In this document: positions 8,837 through 17,053 of the stretch, one piece after another
Layout: each line of letters starts with the position of its first letter
Numbering within the stretch: the first letter of the stretch is position 1
DNA from: Bacteroides sp. CAG:709
GTDB taxonomy: Bacteria; Bacteroidota; Bacteroidia; Bacteroidales; UBA932
Reading direction: 5' to 3'
Length of the DNA: 50,664 nt
Assembly: GCA_000434935.1 (NCBI GenBank)
Contig: FR882185.1
Location: 26,910 to 77,573, forward strand
Made by a program: the position numbers and the translations under genes
The notes under the pieces: model-generated
The model's input: only the letters and a program-made list of their open reading frames with translations
Told to the model about the DNA's origin: nothing
Databases searched by the model: none

Positions 8837-11002
8837 ATGTCATATAAAACTTTATTGACGGCAGTAGCCGTCTTTACGGCAGCTACAATGACTGCCCAGA
8901 CACATTCATTCGCGATTGTCACTGACCCTCAGACATTTAACAACTGCAAGGCGGCGATAGAAACTTATCGCTCGGCCGTCTGTGCAGATGGACTTGATGC
9001 GTTCGTGGTGTCCAGGAATTGGACGAATCCGGATGAATTGAAAGACAGCCTGATGCTCTATCATAAGATGAGAGCACTGGAAGGCGCGGTATTCATCGGC
9101 GATGTCCCGATCGCAATGATCCGCGGTGCCCAGCACCTCACTTCTGCATTCAAGATGGATGAGACATTGCCGATGAGGGATTCTTCCGTTCCATCCGACA
9201 GATTCTATGATGACTTCGACCTGAAGTTTGATTTCCTCGGGCGCGACAGTGTGGAAAGGAATTTCTTTTACTACAATCTTGCCGCAGAGTCGCCGCAACA
9301 CATCAGTTGTGACGTCTATACCGGACGAATCAAATCATCGGAAAAGAGAGGTGACAAATATGGCGAGATTTCACGCTACCTGCTCAAAGCTACGGCTGCC
9401 AAATCACAGGACAATCCGCTGGACCACCTGATGTCATATTGCGGAAGCGGCTCATTCTCAAATAGTCTCGCTGCGTGGAAAGATGAAACTATTACTCTGA
9501 AGGAACAGATGCCTGCGGCATTTGACAACGGCTCTGACGGCGCGAAGTTCCTGTTCTATGCAATGTATCCGGACGTGAAGAGTACACTTCTCGGCGAAAT
9601 TGCCCGGAATGACCTGGATCTTGCTCTTTTCCATGAACATGGAGTCCCTGAAAGACAATACGTTACAGAAACTCCACGTGCCAATGAAACCGACGCTTAC
9701 TATTACGATGCCAAGTATCGCATGCGCCAGAGAATCCGGACCGCGGTGAGCCGTGGCAAGGATGCGGAAAGCGTAATCGAAGACATTGTAAAGAAATATG
9801 GCATCACCCGCGATTGGGTCGAGGATTGGAATAATCCGAAAACCGAGGCGGAGGACTCGCTTTATGATGCGGCGACCGGCATTATGCTGGATGACATTGC
9901 GGCAGCGAAACCGAATGTCAGGATGACGATTTTCGATGCCTGCTACAATGGTGATTTCCGTGAGGATGACAGCATTGCATCGCGTTATATCCTCTCCGAG
10001 GGCAATGCTCTTGTCGGCATCGGAAACTCCGTCAATGTCCTGCAGGACAAGTCTTCATCCGATCTTATGGGAATGCTCACCGAAGGCTATCGTGTGGGAG
10101 AATGGATGCAGCAGGTCAATATTCTGGAATCGCATATTTTAGGCGACCCTACGTTCCACTTTACGGCTTCTGAGGATGCCTTTCGCCCTGATTTGCATAA
10201 TACGAATTGCAAATATTGGCTGAAATTCACCTCGCCTAAATATCCTTGCGACATCAGAGGACTTGCATTGCACAAACTCTATGCATTGAATTACAATGAC
10301 TTGTCGCCGCTTCTCCTGAAGACTTGGAAAGAGAGTGACGAATATATGCTCCGTCTGCAATGCCTTCACCTTCTGGAACATTACAATGACGGCAATTATG
10401 AGAAAGTCCTGAAAGACGGTGCCGACGACCCTTACGAGTTCATTCGCAGGAAGTCCGCATTCTTCATGGGCAAAGTCGGCACTCCGGAAATGGCTGCCGA
10501 GCTGGCTGACCTCTATATGCGTGATTACAATTCCCTTCGCGTGGCTCATAACGTGGGATTTGTATGCGCCCATTTCCCGGATAGCCTATTCCTTAAAGAA
10601 TTCGAGAAAAAATTTGCAGAGGCAGACTGGATTTATGACAGGGAACTTTTCCACAAGAAAGCTGAAAATTGCTTCAGAGCTGCATTCTCCATAGAATCTT
10701 CGACAGGTAAAATCATTGGAGACAAGAATAACGGATACCGTAAATTCTATATCAGCGGTATGCGTAACCAGCCTTATCCTCAGTATGCTGAAAGCTTGCT
10801 TGCAATCGTACGTGATTCCGGAGAAGTCGAGAACGCCCGTGTCCAGTGCGCAGAAGTCCTCGGCTGGTTCATCAGGGCGTGGAACAGGAAGGACATCGTG
10901 GACGGAATCGACGCGTACCTGAAATCAGGCGAAGAGATGCCGGAAGCATTGAGGAATGAACTTGTCAAGACAAAGAACCGTCTTGGAGATTATTTGAGAT
11001 AG
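8837..11002 (+). CDS. Gingipain-like clan CD cysteine peptidase family protein, first paralogue
   Basis: A 721-residue exported protein. The signal peptide ends near TMTAQT. The core looks like a caspase/gingipain (C25-type) fold. A hydrophobic strand leads into LALFHEHGVPE (His268-Gly), and a second leads into MTIFDACYNGDF (Cys369); these are in the order and spacing of the clan CD His/Cys dyad. The later stretches GNSVNVLQDK and LGDPTFHF match the end of C25 domains. From about residue 450 to the end, helical HEAT-like repeats replace the usual gingipain C-terminal domains. No type IX secretion C-terminal domain is seen, so it probably acts in the periplasm or is carried by another protein. 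It is paralogous to the next gene, 40 bases away. Activity is inferred from the dyad only. Confidence 0.7.
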   Translation: MSYKTLLTAVAVFTAATMTAQTHSFAIVTDPQTFNNCKAAIETYRSAVCADGLDAFVVSRNWTNPDELKDSLMLYHKMRALEGAVFIGDVPIAMIRGAQHLTSAFKMDETLPMRDSSVPSDRFYDDFDLKFDFLGRDSVERNFFYYNLAAESPQHISCDVYTGRIKSSEKRGDKYGEISRYLLKATAAKSQDNPLDHLMSYCGSGSFSNSLAAWKDETITLKEQMPAAFDNGSDGAKFLFYAMYPDVKSTLLGEIARNDLDLALFHEHGVPERQYVTETPRANETDAYYYDAKYRMRQRIRTAVSRGKDAESVIEDIVKKYGITRDWVEDWNNPKTEAEDSLYDAATGIMLDDIAAAKPNVRMTIFDACYNGDFREDDSIASRYILSEGNALVGIGNSVNVLQDKSSSDLMGMLTEGYRVGEWMQQVNILESHILGDPTFHFTASEDAFRPDLHNTNCKYWLKFTSPKYPCDIRGLALHKLYALNYNDLSPLLLKTWKESDEYMLRLQCLHLLEHYNDGNYEKVLKDGADDPYEFIRRKSAFFMGKVGTPEMAAELADLYMRDYNSLRVAHNVGFVCAHFPDSLFLKEFEKKFAEADWIYDRELFHKKAENCFRAAFSIESSTGKIIGDKNNGYRKFYISGMRNQPYPQYAESLLAIVRDSGEVENARVQCAEVLGWFIRAWNRKDIVDGIDAYLKSGEEMPEALRNELVKTKNRLGDYLR

Positions 11003-11041
11003 GTTGCCGGGCAACTGTAATTCAATGAGGGATATAGAATT

Positions 11042-13180
11042 ATGAGAAATATTCTGATTAAACAATTTATAGCGACGGCTATATTCTGCGGCATTGCGTC
11101 AATAGCGGCGGCGCAGGTCAAAGTCGAGAAATGCGGTGTGAAATCACCTACGGCATTTGCCATCATAACCGACAGCGAGACTCTTTCCAAGTGTGCGGAA
11201 GAATTCCATGCTTATAAGCAAGTTCTTGAGGAAGAAGGACTTGGAACATATATCATCAGTGCGGACTGGAAGGGACCGGAAGAAGTGAAGGCAGAGATAC
11301 TTGCTCTTGCCGGGAAGAAGCCCAGACTTGAAGGCGTGGTGTTCGCAGGTGATATTCCTATCGTCAAAGTCCGTCAGGGACAGCACCTTACCACAGCATT
11401 CAAGATGAATGAGGAGACATGGCCAATGGAAGAATCTTCTGTGCCGTCGGACAGGTTCTATGATGATTTCGATCTTAGCTTCGATTTTATCTGCCGTGAC
11501 ACTGTGGAAACTGACGTATTCTATTACAGGCTTTCTGAAGAGGGTGCGCAGCATCTCCGTCCGGATATCTATTCTGCCAGAATGAAAGTGCCAGCAGTGA
11601 TGAAAGGTGACAAATATGAGATAATGCGCAAGTATCTCCGTAAGGTAGTGGATGCGCACAGGCAGAACAATTCACTCGACAATCTCACCTTCTTCGCCGG
11701 ACACGGATATAATTCCGATTGTCTTACGCTGTGGCGCCAGAAACCGGTCGTGTTCAGGGAGTATTTCCCTTACGTTTTCAGTCAGGCTTCGCATAACCGT
11801 TTCCTGAATTTCCGCGAGGACAGGCACATGAAATGGAACCTCCTCAGTGAAGTGGCCCGCAAGGACGTGGACCTGTTCGTCTTCAGTGAACATGGAGCCC
11901 CTGATACCCAATATATTAACGAAAGCAAGGTGGCGGATAACCTGGACGAGGACATGGATTATCTTAGACGCTCACTCGCTGAATCCTATAAATATTATGC
12001 TGGAAAAGGCCATGGGGAAGACTTTATGAAAGAGGCCGTGGAGCAGGAATACAGATTATCCCGTAAGGATTTCTCCAACTCTGCAATGGCCGCCTATGCT
12101 GCAGCAGATTCATTGGAATATGCCCAGGCAAACATTTTCCTGGACGACATAATGAAAGGCCATAGCAATGCGAAGATGATTGTCTTCAATGCCTGCTACA
12201 ACGGCTCGTTCCACAACAGGGAGGGATACGTGGCCGGATGCCATGTGTTCGGTGACGGGGAGTGCATTGTCGCTCAAGGAAATACGGTCAATGTCCTTCA
12301 GGACAAATGGGAAGACAAGCTGATGGGCTATCTCTCGATAGGGGAGCGTGTCGGCATGTGGCAGAAAGAGGTCGCATATCTGGAGTCTCATCTTATAGGT
12401 GACCCGACTTTCAGATTCACACCTCATGACAAAGCAGAGGAAAAACTCCGCGATCGACTTCACAATGATCTTGTCTTCAATGAGTTGAATCCTTCCGTCT
12501 GGGAGAAATATACTTATTCTGACAATTCATTGCTCAGATGTGCAGGAATCACCCATCTGGGGTATATTGATGCCAAGGCAGCACACAAACGCGCAGCGGA
12601 AATGTTCGGTGACCCGTCATGGACTGTCCGTATTCATGCCTTCAATACATTGGCCACAGACCCGGATGCTGATTTCGCGACCTATGTCAGGATAGGATTG
12701 GAAGATATCTATGAGGTGGTTGCCAGAAATTCCGTCAGAATGGCAGCGGCGCTTGGAGACACATCCCTTATCCCTGATGTCAAGGCATTCAAGAAAGCTC
12801 ATCCGGAGATGGTGAGAGCTTCCGGACACGCCGCTGACGATGCGGTGGCATTGCTTTCAGGCACAGGACATTACAGCAAGAGCACCGATGGTGCTGCTGC
12901 TAAGGAAAAACCTGTGAAGAAGAGAGTGAACGACATCAGGACATTCCGTAACGGAAGAAGCATATTCGCTGTCGACCCGCTTCTCCACATTGTCGGAGAT
13001 GCTTCCGATGACTTATATGTCCGCGCGGTGGCATGTGAGACGCTCGGTTGGTATGAGCAGTCCGTCCGCCGCGGTGAAATAATCGAATCGCTTTCCGGTA
13101 TGCTTGTAAACGGCACCGACATCCCGCAGCAGATCCAGGCAGAAATCAAAAAGACAATCAAGAGATTATCATGGCAATAG
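11042..13180 (+). CDS. Gingipain-like clan CD cysteine peptidase family protein, second paralogue
   Basis: A 712-residue paralogue of the preceding protein, similar over its whole length. Shared stretches include SSVPSDRFYDDFDL, NTVNVLQDK and GDPTFRFT. The signal peptide ends near IAAAQ. The candidate catalytic dyad is His284 in VFSEHGAPD and Cys385 in VFNACYNGSF. The C-terminal third is helical and repeat-like, interrupted near residues 600-635 by a lysine-rich low-complexity linker, a stretch absent from the first paralogue. No C-terminal secretion domain is visible. Its last codons overlap the start of the papain-like gene, so translation is probably coupled. Tandem duplication followed by divergence is the likely origin. 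Confidence 0.7.
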   Translation: MRNILIKQFIATAIFCGIASIAAAQVKVEKCGVKSPTAFAIITDSETLSKCAEEFHAYKQVLEEEGLGTYIISADWKGPEEVKAEILALAGKKPRLEGVVFAGDIPIVKVRQGQHLTTAFKMNEETWPMEESSVPSDRFYDDFDLSFDFICRDTVETDVFYYRLSEEGAQHLRPDIYSARMKVPAVMKGDKYEIMRKYLRKVVDAHRQNNSLDNLTFFAGHGYNSDCLTLWRQKPVVFREYFPYVFSQASHNRFLNFREDRHMKWNLLSEVARKDVDLFVFSEHGAPDTQYINESKVADNLDEDMDYLRRSLAESYKYYAGKGHGEDFMKEAVEQEYRLSRKDFSNSAMAAYAAADSLEYAQANIFLDDIMKGHSNAKMIVFNACYNGSFHNREGYVAGCHVFGDGECIVAQGNTVNVLQDKWEDKLMGYLSIGERVGMWQKEVAYLESHLIGDPTFRFTPHDKAEEKLRDRLHNDLVFNELNPSVWEKYTYSDNSLLRCAGITHLGYIDAKAAHKRAAEMFGDPSWTVRIHAFNTLATDPDADFATYVRIGLEDIYEVVARNSVRMAAALGDTSLIPDVKAFKKAHPEMVRASGHAADDAVALLSGTGHYSKSTDGAAAKEKPVKKRVNDIRTFRNGRSIFAVDPLLHIVGDASDDLYVRAVACETLGWYEQSVRRGEIIESLSGMLVNGTDIPQQIQAEIKKTIKRLSWQ

Positions 13181-14649
13181 CATCTATTCGTAAAACAATC
13201 ATTGCGGTAGCGGCCTTCCTTGTTTTGGGGGCCGGCGCCGTGAGCGTGCGGGCTCAGGAAAGTATGCCCGCGGGGGTTGACAACTCGAAATTGAAATATT
13301 TTCCGCCGCTCATCAACCAGATCGGAGGCTCCTGTGCGCAGGCTTCGTATATCGGTTACATGTTTACCTACGAGATGAACCGTCTTCTGGACAGGGATGC
13401 GTCGGCCAGCAAGGACAACCAGTTCAGCTATCTGTACACCTGGAACTTTATAAATGGAGGCCAGGATGAGGGCTCTCTCGGAACGGAAGGCCTCCAGATA
13501 GCATTTGAGGGCGGCATTGCCACCGAAGCGGATTTCCCGTCGCAATATTCGAGCTATCAGTTCAAGTGGACTACAGGATATGAAAGTTATCTGAAAGCGC
13601 TTCATTACAGGGTGAGCAAGATCCGCACGTTCGAGGTTATAGACCGTGCCGGCATCGACAAAGTGCGCAATTATCTCTGGAATCGCGGAGAACCTGGAAA
13701 ACCTGGCGGTATCGTGACATTCTCTTCACGTTCAAGCGGTTGGAAGATAAATACCAATTATACCGGGCCGTCTGCCACAGGCTATAAGGCGTTGCTTACC
13801 CAGCTCGCACCTGACGGAGCACATGCCATGACTATCGTGGGCTATGACGACCTCGTGGAATTCACGGCACCTGACGGAACTCTTACCAAGGGCGCGTTCA
13901 TCGTCTGCAATACCTGGGGAGAGGACCATTTCGCTCATGACCGAGGACGTTACTATCTGCCGTATTATTTCTGGGAGCAGAGTGACAGGACGAACAGCGA
14001 ACTGAGCCGCGACATGTGCGGAACCGATGTGGAATACCGTGAGCCTAAGGTGGTGTTCCGCGTGAAACTGAACTATACGTCCAGAAATGACCTTTCATTC
14101 AGAATCGGCGTTTCCAACAAGGCTTCAGACAATATTCCTGTCCATGATTATCTCGTGCCGATTGCCAATTATCAGGGAGGGGATTATCCGATGCAGGGGA
14201 GCAGCGGCAGTTCGGAAATCGAGTTCGCTTTCGATTTCAGTTCTTATGTCCAGAATATCCATGACTCCGAGGAACCTAAGTTCTTCCTCACAGTCAGCCG
14301 CAATAAACGTGGCAGGGAATTGGGAACCGGGAAAATGCTTGCATTCTCCGTATGTGATTATCGTGAAAATCCTTCATCTCCAAAGGTTTATGAGTGCAAG
14401 GACATTGCCGGTAAAGAAATAAAGAGCGGCAACAATATCTTCAGCATTGAAACAGTGGCTGCGAAGACGACATCATATTCGAAGGTGCAGTGGCTCGGTC
14501 AGTCCGGTCAGCCGGCAGCGGCACCACTCGTATTGAAGACCGCGGACGGCAAGTATGTGAAGATGAGATTCTCCGACTATAACCGTCAGGACGGAACCAT
14601 CAAACTGAAATATGTCTATGCACCGGACGGAAGTCTTAAACTTGAATAA
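13171..14649 (+). CDS. Papain-like (C1) peptidase fused to a HmuY-type C-terminal half-domain
   Basis: A 492-residue exported protein; the signal peptide ends near SVRAQ. The papain-type catalytic set is in order: Gln50 and Cys55 in NQIGGSCAQAS, His218 in DGAHAMTIVGYDD, and Asn247 in FIVCNTWGEDH. The Gln-to-Cys spacing is one residue shorter than in papain. After a beta-rich middle region (about 290-400), the last 45 residues (VLKTADGKYVKMRFSDY, then KLKYVYAPDG) closely resemble the C-terminal strands of the P. gingivalis haemophore HmuY, recalled as FVRTADGNIAKVQFTDY and TFTYTYPVK. The ATG overlaps the previous gene's stop by 10 bases. The next gene, 11 bases on, encodes what looks like the missing N-terminal half of HmuY. 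Confidence 0.75.
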   Translation: MAIASIRKTIIAVAAFLVLGAGAVSVRAQESMPAGVDNSKLKYFPPLINQIGGSCAQASYIGYMFTYEMNRLLDRDASASKDNQFSYLYTWNFINGGQDEGSLGTEGLQIAFEGGIATEADFPSQYSSYQFKWTTGYESYLKALHYRVSKIRTFEVIDRAGIDKVRNYLWNRGEPGKPGGIVTFSSRSSGWKINTNYTGPSATGYKALLTQLAPDGAHAMTIVGYDDLVEFTAPDGTLTKGAFIVCNTWGEDHFAHDRGRYYLPYYFWEQSDRTNSELSRDMCGTDVEYREPKVVFRVKLNYTSRNDLSFRIGVSNKASDNIPVHDYLVPIANYQGGDYPMQGSSGSSEIEFAFDFSSYVQNIHDSEEPKFFLTVSRNKRGRELGTGKMLAFSVCDYRENPSSPKVYECKDIAGKEIKSGNNIFSIETVAAKTTSYSKVQWLGQSGQPAAAPLVLKTADGKYVKMRFSDYNRQDGTIKLKYVYAPDGSLKLE

Positions 14650-14660
14650 ATCGCATTGAA

Positions 14661-15038
14661 ATGAAAAAAGCTAGTATAATATTGTCCATACTCGCGGCAT
14701 GTCTGTGCTGCGCCTGCCAGCAGAGCGAAAGCAAAGTGCCTGCCATTGAGACGGAGGTGACCATCCGTGGCCTTGAGGAAGGCAAATGGGTCTATTTCTC
14801 CATCAAGGACGGCGAGACAGTCGGTACCAGTACTTTCCTGTCTGAGGAAGAGGATAAGGCATGGGCCGAAAGAACTGACTGGGACTTCGCGATCTGCGGA
14901 GATTACATCAAGACCAACAGCGGAACATCAGGACACGGAAAAGGGGGCATCCTTAGGGATGAAACTCATAATTTCCAAACCCTGAAAGAAGCCCCCTCTG
15001 AGGGATATCTTATTGATAGTGAAGGGATTGTCAAGTAG
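14661..15038 (+). CDS. Small lipoprotein matching the N-terminal half of HmuY
   Basis: A 125-residue lipoprotein; the signal peptide MKKASIILSILAACLCCAC ends in a lipobox with Cys19. The mature part (GKWVYFSIKDGETV, WDFAICGDYIKTNSGTSG, HGKGGI, SEGYLIDSEGIVK) aligns with the first half of the haemophore HmuY (recalled: WQYFSFSKGEVV, NWDMALHRYDVRLN, ESGKGKGGA, TDGYTVDVLGRI). It stops just before the segment that carries the haem-liganding histidines in P. gingivalis HmuY. A full HmuY is about 216 residues, so this is half length. The remaining C-terminal strands are found at the end of the preceding gene. No frameshift remnant is visible downstream; dsbD ends 3 bases later on the other strand. 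Confidence 0.65.
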   Translation: MKKASIILSILAACLCCACQQSESKVPAIETEVTIRGLEEGKWVYFSIKDGETVGTSTFLSEEEDKAWAERTDWDFAICGDYIKTNSGTSGHGKGGILRDETHNFQTLKEAPSEGYLIDSEGIVK

Positions 15039-15052
15039 TTTTTACTTGGCAA
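15028..15052. terminator. Hairpin between convergent operon ends
   Basis: A 10-base-pair stem (TTGTCAAGTA pairing with TACTTGGCAA, one T-G wobble) with a GTTTT loop covers both stop codons of the HmuY-like gene and dsbD. It could end transcription from either side, although there is no long T run. Confidence 0.4.
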
Positions 15053-17018
15053 CCTTCTCCAATCCGGATTTCAAGAATTCTATGAACCCGTCGACGTCCA
15101 GATTATAGCCGCGAATCGGCATGAGCTGGACGCCGTCTGGTGAAAGAAGGACGTAATTCGGCTGGGCATTGACACCGAAATGATTGCGGGCTACGTATGA
15201 ATTGATACGGCCCATATCTTTCAGGACTTTGCCGTTTTCAGCTGTAACCCATTCGGACTCAGGTAGTTTTGTCTTGTCGTCCGTGTAGAGGGCCACGAGG
15301 ATATAATCGTTGCGGAGGATTTCCAGCACACGCGGATCGCTCCATACACGCTGCTCCATTTCGCGGCAATTCACACACCCGTGACCGGTAATGTCTACAA
15401 AAACAGACTTGCCGGTCGCTTTGGCTGCTGCAAGTCCCTCATCCAGATTGAAATAGCCGGAGAGACCCAGAGGCATTTCCAGACCATATTTATTCTCATT
15501 GACCTGAGACACAGGGCCGGCCGAAGGCATTGAACCGCTGCGTGTGTTCCATACGACGAAGTCCTGGCTCTCGATCGGAGGGAGGTAGCCGGCGAGCGCC
15601 TTGAGAGGAGCGCCGAACATTCCCGGGATGAGGTAGGCGACGAAGGTGAAGTCAATGATTACCAGCGCCAAACGGAAGACGCCGATGTGTTTTACCTCGC
15701 TGTCGGCCTCGAAACGGATCTTGCCGAGAAGGTAAAGTCCTAGCAATGTGAACACTACAATCCAGATGGCGAGGTAGATTTCCCTGTCGAGAAGTCCCCA
15801 GTGGTACGTCTGGTCAGCCACGCTCAGGAACTTGAAGCCGAGCGCCACCTCGATGAAGCCGAGCACAACCTTTACGGAATTCAGCCAACTGCCGCTCTTG
15901 AGTTTCTTCAGGAGGGACGGGAACATCGCGAAGATGGTGAAAGGCAATGCGAAGGCTACCGAGAACGCCAGCATTGTCACCATCGGAGTCCAGAACTCGC
16001 CCTGGGTGGACTTGATGAGGACGGAACCGACAATCGGACCGGTGCAGGAGAATGATACCAGCACGAGGGTCAATGCCATGAAGAAGATGCCTGCAAGGCC
16101 GCCCTTGTCCGAATTCTTGTCACTCTTGTTCACCAATGATGACGGCAGGGTGATTTCGAACGCGCCGAAGAACGATGCCGCGAACACCATGAATACTATG
16201 AAGAAGATGATGTTAGGAAGCCAATGCGTTGCCAGCCAGTTGAATATGTCTGCCGTAACGGTAGCACCGCCGAAGAGGTAGGTGATGCCGATGATGGCGG
16301 AAATGGGCACGGTGTAGAGCAGGACGATGAACAGGCCGTACATGAATGCCTTGAAACGTCCGGCTGCCGGGGTGGATGAACCTTTCATGAAGAAGGAGAT
16401 GGTCATCGGCACCATAGGGAAGACGCATGGGGTCAGGAGCATTGCGAAGCCCCAGAGAATGGCCTCCAGGATGAGTCCCCAGATGGAACCGCCTGCTTTC
16501 TGCGATTCTTCCGTAACATGGTCGCCGATCGTGGAACTGTGGCCGGCATCCTCCGTGGCAGCAGCTGTCGCCGGAGCGCGCAGTTTCAGCGAGAACTCCC
16601 AGTCCTCTGGCATTCCGCAATTCTCCTCCTCGCAGCTGGATGACGTGATCACGCCTTCCAACTTGCCAGCTGATTCGGTGAGACGGACCTTCTGACCGAG
16701 CTTGATGGTGTCGAAAAATACATTGTCACCATGATAATCGCTCGTCGGAAGCAGCTCATACATAGGACCTTCCATGGTGCATCCGTCAGTGGCGGTGTAC
16801 TTTACCTCGGTCGGTGACGCCTTATGGGACACGCCGTAGGTATGCCATCCATGCTTGATGGAGCCCTCGAAAATAATCTCTGTCAGACCATCAGCAGTGT
16901 CGCCCTGACGGACCTTCCATGTGACGGTCGGCTCGAAGTTCTGAGCCAAAACAGGCATCGCTCCCATAAAGAGAGAAACGATGCCTGCAATGAATTTCAT
17001 CAATGATTTGCTGATCAT
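15042..17018 (-). CDS. dsbD: Thiol:disulfide interchange protein DsbD
   Basis: A 658-residue inner-membrane electron carrier that passes reducing power from cytoplasmic thioredoxin to periplasmic thiol proteins. Order: signal peptide, periplasmic alpha domain (about 25-150, with Cys-containing SSSCEEENCGMPE), a transmembrane domain of eight helices with the two redox cysteines in LLTPCVFPMVP and SFSCTGPIVGS, and a C-terminal thioredoxin-like domain with GHGCVNCREME (Cys548 and Cys551). Full length for the family. It converges on the peptidase operon. Periplasmic reduction could keep the Cys-dependent peptidase-like proteins next door active, but that link is only inference. Confidence 0.93.
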   Translation of the reverse strand: MISKSLMKFIAGIVSLFMGAMPVLAQNFEPTVTWKVRQGDTADGLTEIIFEGSIKHGWHTYGVSHKASPTEVKYTATDGCTMEGPMYELLPTSDYHGDNVFFDTIKLGQKVRLTESAGKLEGVITSSSCEEENCGMPEDWEFSLKLRAPATAAATEDAGHSSTIGDHVTEESQKAGGSIWGLILEAILWGFAMLLTPCVFPMVPMTISFFMKGSSTPAAGRFKAFMYGLFIVLLYTVPISAIIGITYLFGGATVTADIFNWLATHWLPNIIFFIVFMVFAASFFGAFEITLPSSLVNKSDKNSDKGGLAGIFFMALTLVLVSFSCTGPIVGSVLIKSTQGEFWTPMVTMLAFSVAFALPFTIFAMFPSLLKKLKSGSWLNSVKVVLGFIEVALGFKFLSVADQTYHWGLLDREIYLAIWIVVFTLLGLYLLGKIRFEADSEVKHIGVFRLALVIIDFTFVAYLIPGMFGAPLKALAGYLPPIESQDFVVWNTRSGSMPSAGPVSQVNENKYGLEMPLGLSGYFNLDEGLAAAKATGKSVFVDITGHGCVNCREMEQRVWSDPRVLEILRNDYILVALYTDDKTKLPESEWVTAENGKVLKDMGRINSYVARNHFGVNAQPNYVLLSPDGVQLMPIRGYNLDVDGFIEFLKSGLEKVAK

Positions 17019-17053
17019 AATTCTGTATGTCTTGGGGGCATTGCCCCGAATGA

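Noticed and set aside
14661..15038. A frameshift as the reason for the short HmuY-like lipoprotein.
   Set aside because: No HmuY C-terminal coding is present downstream in any frame; dsbD ends 3 bases later. The matching C-terminal strands lie upstream, in the preceding gene.
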